This document shows, piece by piece, positions 61,163 through 64,000 of a stretch of 64,000 bases of DNA (position 1 is the stretch's first letter; the number at the start of each line of letters is the position of its first letter). The notes beneath the pieces were generated by a model. The model searched no databases. It was not told the origin of the DNA and saw nothing but the letters and a program-made list of their open reading frames with translations. The position numbers and the translations under genes are program-made. The DNA is from Mucilaginibacter hurinus (lineage in GTDB: Bacteria; Bacteroidota; Bacteroidia; Sphingobacteriales; Sphingobacteriaceae): assembly GCF_003324525.1 (NCBI RefSeq), contig NZ_QGDC01000009.1, positions 114,668-178,667 on the forward strand, given 5' to 3'.

Positions 61163-62107
61163 ATGAACGCTATAAAAGAAACGCATTTTAACCTTCCGGG
61201 GCAAACGTCTTTTTATAAGGGGAAGGTACGTGATGTTTATACAATACACCACAATTACCTGGCGATGGTGGTTACCGACCGTATTTCGGCGTTTGATGTG
61301 GTTTTGCCTGAAGCTATACCGTATAAAGGGCAGGTGCTTAACCAGATAGCCGCTAAATTTTTACAGGCCACCGCCGATATTGTACCTAACTGGGTTGTAA
61401 GTGTACCTGATCCCAACGTAACTATCGGGCGTATATGTGTGCCTTTTAAGGTTGAAATGGTAATACGGGGCTACCTGGCAGGCCATGCCTGGCGCGAATA
61501 CAGCGCCGGTAAACGCGAGGTGTGCGGAGTTAGCCTGCCTGAAGGATTAAAGGAAAATGATAAGTTGCCTCAACCTATTATTACCCCCACCACAAAAGCA
61601 GCGGTAGGGCATGACGAGGATATATCGCGCGAGGAGATACTGAAGCAAGGCATAGTTGAGCCGGCAGATTACGAACAGCTTGAAAAATATACCCGCGCCT
61701 TGTTTGAGCGCGGTACCGAAATAGCAGTAAAACAGGGGCTGATACTGGTTGATACCAAGTATGAGTTTGGCAAAGCCGATGGTACTATTTACCTGATTGA
61801 TGAGATACACACGCCCGATTCGTCGCGCTACTTTTACAGTGAGGGCTACAACGACCGGCAGCAAAGCGGCGAGCCGCAGAAACAGCTGTCGAAAGAGTTT
61901 GTAAGAAAGTGGTTAATTGAAAATGGTTTCCAGGGGAAGGTAGGGCAAACCGTACCGCAAATGACAGCGGAAAAGATTCAATCCATATCTGAAAGATATA
62001 TAGAACTTTACGAGCAAATTACCGGCGAAAAGTTTGTTAAAGCCGCTGCCGGCGATGTGATAAAACGGGTTGAAGAAAATATAAAAACTGCGATAGCGGA
62101 ACTATAA
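61163..62107 (+). CDS. purC: SAICAR synthase
   Basis: A 314-residue enzyme of purine synthesis, joining CAIR and aspartate with ATP. Typical blocks are [11 protein letters not shown] at the front, [59 protein letters not shown] and [24 protein letters not shown]. The length fits the long bacterial form. A large hairpin ends just before the start and might affect expression. Confidence 0.97.
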   Translation: MNAIKETHFNLPGQTSFYKGKVRDVYTIHHNYLAMVVTDRISAFDVVLPEAIPYKGQVLNQIAAKFLQATADIVPNWVVSVPDPNVTIGRICVPFKVEMVIRGYLAGHAWREYSAGKREVCGVSLPEGLKENDKLPQPIITPTTKAAVGHDEDISREEILKQGIVEPADYEQLEKYTRALFERGTEIAVKQGLILVDTKYEFGKADGTIYLIDEIHTPDSSRYFYSEGYNDRQQSGEPQKQLSKEFVRKWLIENGFQGKVGQTVPQMTAEKIQSISERYIELYEQITGEKFVKAAAGDVIKRVEENIKTAIAEL

Positions 62108-62159
62108 TTGGTTTTTTCAACTAAAATTGCCTTATATTAGCATTATAATACTATAAACA

Positions 62160-62537
62160 ATGAAATTTGCTGTTGACAAACACGAGAAATATATCCTGGT
62201 GAAGCTTAATGAATCAAAGTTAAATTCATTGGTTACCCCTCAGCTTAAATCAGAGCTGATTTTAATTAATACCGAAGGCCAGCGTAATGTTATCCTTGAC
62301 CTGTCGCAAGTTAAATTTGCTGATTCATCAGGTTTAAGCAGTTTGCTGGTAGGTCATCGCCTTTGCAAAAATGCCGAAGGTTTATTTATACTTACCGGCT
62401 TAAACGACGCTGTTTCCCGCCTGGTTACCATTTCGCAGCTGGATAACGTACTTACCATAGTTCCTACCAACGAAGAAGCTATTGACCTTATTTTTATGGA
62501 GGAGATAGAAAAAGAATTAAAGCGGGAACTAAAATAG
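62160..62537 (+). CDS. STAS-domain anti-sigma factor antagonist-like protein
   Basis: A 125-residue single STAS domain with the DSSG signature at 55-58 (phosphorylatable S56), preceded by RNVILDLSQVKFA. Such proteins switch partners by phosphorylation. No kinase or sigma factor is nearby. It lies 21 bp before the ribonuclease Z gene and is probably in one operon with it. The C terminus is a charged helix. Confidence 0.92.
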   Translation: MKFAVDKHEKYILVKLNESKLNSLVTPQLKSELILINTEGQRNVILDLSQVKFADSSGLSSLLVGHRLCKNAEGLFILTGLNDAVSRLVTISQLDNVLTIVPTNEEAIDLIFMEEIEKELKRELK

Positions 62538-62558
62538 CCTTTCAACTGTTCTCCGGGT

Positions 62559-63473
62559 ATGAGATTTGAAGTTACAATACTTGGAAGCAGTTCGGCCACA
62601 CCAATTTACAACAGAAATCCTACATCTCAGGCGTTAAATATTAACGATCATCTATACCTGATTGATTGCGGCGAAGGCACGCAGCAACAGATGTTACGTT
62701 TTGATATTAAGGCCAGCCGTATAAGTCATATTTTCATCAGCCATTTACATGGCGACCATTACCTGGGTTTAGTTGGCCTGCTATCGTCATTGCATTTAAA
62801 CGGACGCACCAAGCCGCTGTACCTGTATGGTCCGGCACCGCTTATGGAGATTATTGAGATACAGTTAAAGTATTCAGAAACCACGCTGCAATTCCCCATA
62901 ACATTTAAAGCCACCGATGCTTCAATAAAAGAAGTGCTGCTGGATAACCAGGACATTATTGTTGAAACTATCCCGCTCCAGCATCGCATAGCTACTACCG
63001 GCTTTTTGTTCAGGCAAAAAAAACGGTCGCGTAAGCTCATAAAAGAGCGTATTGACCAGCTGGCTATCCCGGTGCCATACTTTTCTGCATTAAAAAAAGG
63101 CGCAGACTACACCGCTCCTGACGGTACCATTCATAAAAACGACACCCTTACCCTTGATCCCGACGAGCCCAGGAGCTACGCCTATTGTTCAGATACCTTA
63201 TATGGCGAAAGCTACTTTGACCAAATCACTGATGCCACAGTACTATATCACGAGGCGACATTTTTACATGCCATGATTGACAGGGCAAATGATACCCACC
63301 ACACCACCGCCCTGCAGGCAGGGGAGGCTGCCCTTAAAACCAACGCGAAAAAGCTGTTGATAGGCCACTTCTCAGCCCGCTATAAAAACTTAATTGAGCT
63401 GCTTGACGAGGCCCGCAGCATATTCCCTAATACTGAGTTAGCCATAGAGGGGAAGACGTTTGTTATAGAATAG
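62559..63473 (+). CDS. rnz: Ribonuclease Z
   Basis: A 304-residue MBL-fold tRNA 3'-processing endonuclease. The metal motif HLHGDH is at 62-67, with LGSSSATP at the front, YCSDT (metal-binding D) late, and GHFSARY with the final His. The exosite arm is in the variable region about 155-180. It removes 3' trailers from tRNA precursors, needed here because tRNA-Ser lacks an encoded CCA. Confidence 0.96.
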   Translation: MRFEVTILGSSSATPIYNRNPTSQALNINDHLYLIDCGEGTQQQMLRFDIKASRISHIFISHLHGDHYLGLVGLLSSLHLNGRTKPLYLYGPAPLMEIIEIQLKYSETTLQFPITFKATDASIKEVLLDNQDIIVETIPLQHRIATTGFLFRQKKRSRKLIKERIDQLAIPVPYFSALKKGADYTAPDGTIHKNDTLTLDPDEPRSYAYCSDTLYGESYFDQITDATVLYHEATFLHAMIDRANDTHHTTALQAGEAALKTNAKKLLIGHFSARYKNLIELLDEARSIFPNTELAIEGKTFVIE

Positions 63474-63544
63474 ACTGAGGGAGTTGTTGAACTGTTAACA
63501 AGCATTAACATGCGGTGGTTCGCTGTCATTGGCAAGTGTATAAT

Positions 63545-63840
63545 TAATGCCAGTGGATGTACTTTTTCTTTTCCCAATTAATAAATCGTCATTGCGAGAA
63601 ACGAAGCAATCTCTTTATGCACGTCATCCCTGCGGTGCTTCGTTAGGCTTGGTAAAGTGCGTTACAGAAAGCCAGTGCATGTACTTTCTTTTTTTCCGCT
63701 AAAAAGAAAGTACCAAAGAAAAAACTCCCGGCTGCGCCTGGCCCTGTTAAAGTCACTGCTAATGCACTGCCGGTGCTACCCGGGCCAGCCGATGCCGATT
63801 TAAGGTGAACTTCTGTTCGTCAGGCTCAATACTCTTCCGT
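63545..63840. repeat. Inverted copy of the composite repeat
   Basis: Bases 63,577-63,840 are the reverse complement of the unit at 56.3-57.2 kb, from CGTCATTGCGAG to CTGTTCGTCAGGCTC. A fragment of the hairpin part (GCCAGTGGATGTACTTTTTC) precedes it at 63,550. No gene is seen from 63,474 to 63,929. Confidence 0.88.
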
Positions 63841-63929
63841 TATAGCCTAAAATCCTACACAAACCGTCATTGCTGTAAAGGTCAGATAATTCGGCAATGG
63901 AATTAGCTTTAACAAATAAAGCTATAGTT

Positions 63930-64000
63930 ATGCGCAACAATAATAATGACCTTACATTAAAACGTAATTATCTAAGTAAATATCGTTTTCTTATTAGTGA
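63930..64000 (+). CDS. Partial gene at the right edge
   Basis: From ATG 63930 the frame is open to the end of the window (MRNNNNDLTLKRNYLSKYRFLIS...). The basic, helical start could be that of an HTH-containing transposase or integrase, but 23 residues do not allow identification. The 3' part lies outside the window. Confidence 0.4.
   Translation, partial: MRNNNNDLTLKRNYLSKYRFLIS

Overview
The window looks like a chromosome segment of a Bacteroidetes bacterium, most likely family Sphingobacteriaceae and probably Mucilaginibacter or a close relative (inference). The reasons are Bacteroidetes-type promoters (TTG, about 19 bp, TAnnTTTG, e.g. before rpsO), few Shine-Dalgarno sites before chromosomal genes, lipoproteins and SprB-like repeats typical of the phylum, and several families of dispersed intergenic repeats.

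Region 1, about 82 to 30,900: a near-complete siphovirus-type prophage. It has a leftward lysogeny operon (S24-type repressor, membrane protein), a rightward early operon from an operator-covered promoter (about 1.3 to 5.5 kb: small proteins, a winged-helix replication-type protein, an XRE regulator), and an AT-rich accessory stretch (5.6 to 10 kb: two duplicated lipoproteins, membrane and secreted proteins, and a Fic enzyme with an elaborate palindromic promoter). Two late operons follow. The first (10.3 to 20.7 kb) has terminase, a probable tail chaperone with a -1 frameshift site, tail proteins and the tape measure. The second (21.1 to 30.9 kb) has ClpP-type protease/scaffold, a capsid protein with an inserted fibronectin-like domain, portal, connector, an SGNH-esterase tail protein, and a lysis cassette of M15 endolysin, membrane protein and a spanin-like lipoprotein with a C-terminal membrane helix. 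The head module lies after the tape measure, which is not the usual order. No integrase or att site is visible.

Region 2, 31 to 41 kb: mixed chromosomal genes, including a DUF808 membrane protein, flavin monooxygenase, YihY/BrkB protein, DUF1810 protein, a large DUF4365-like putative nuclease, a lectin/propeller lipoprotein and an alpha/beta hydrolase, then tRNA-Ser(UGA).

Region 3, 41.6 to 64 kb: conserved housekeeping genes. A leftward envelope operon (PASTA protein, rhodanese, MltG, thioesterase, YihY) lies divergent from ddl. Then come rpsO-pnp, rpe, serC-serA, a leftward trio (beta-CASP hydrolase, coiled-coil membrane protein, SAM hydrolase family), phoH, purC and a STAS protein with ribonuclease Z. 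The spacers are full of repeats: REP-like palindromes, a composite element of about 275 bp in tandem, and short arrays with 7-bp or 8-bp period whose unit changes from locus to locus. Members of the first two families also lie inside the prophage. A possible transposase-like gene runs off the right edge.
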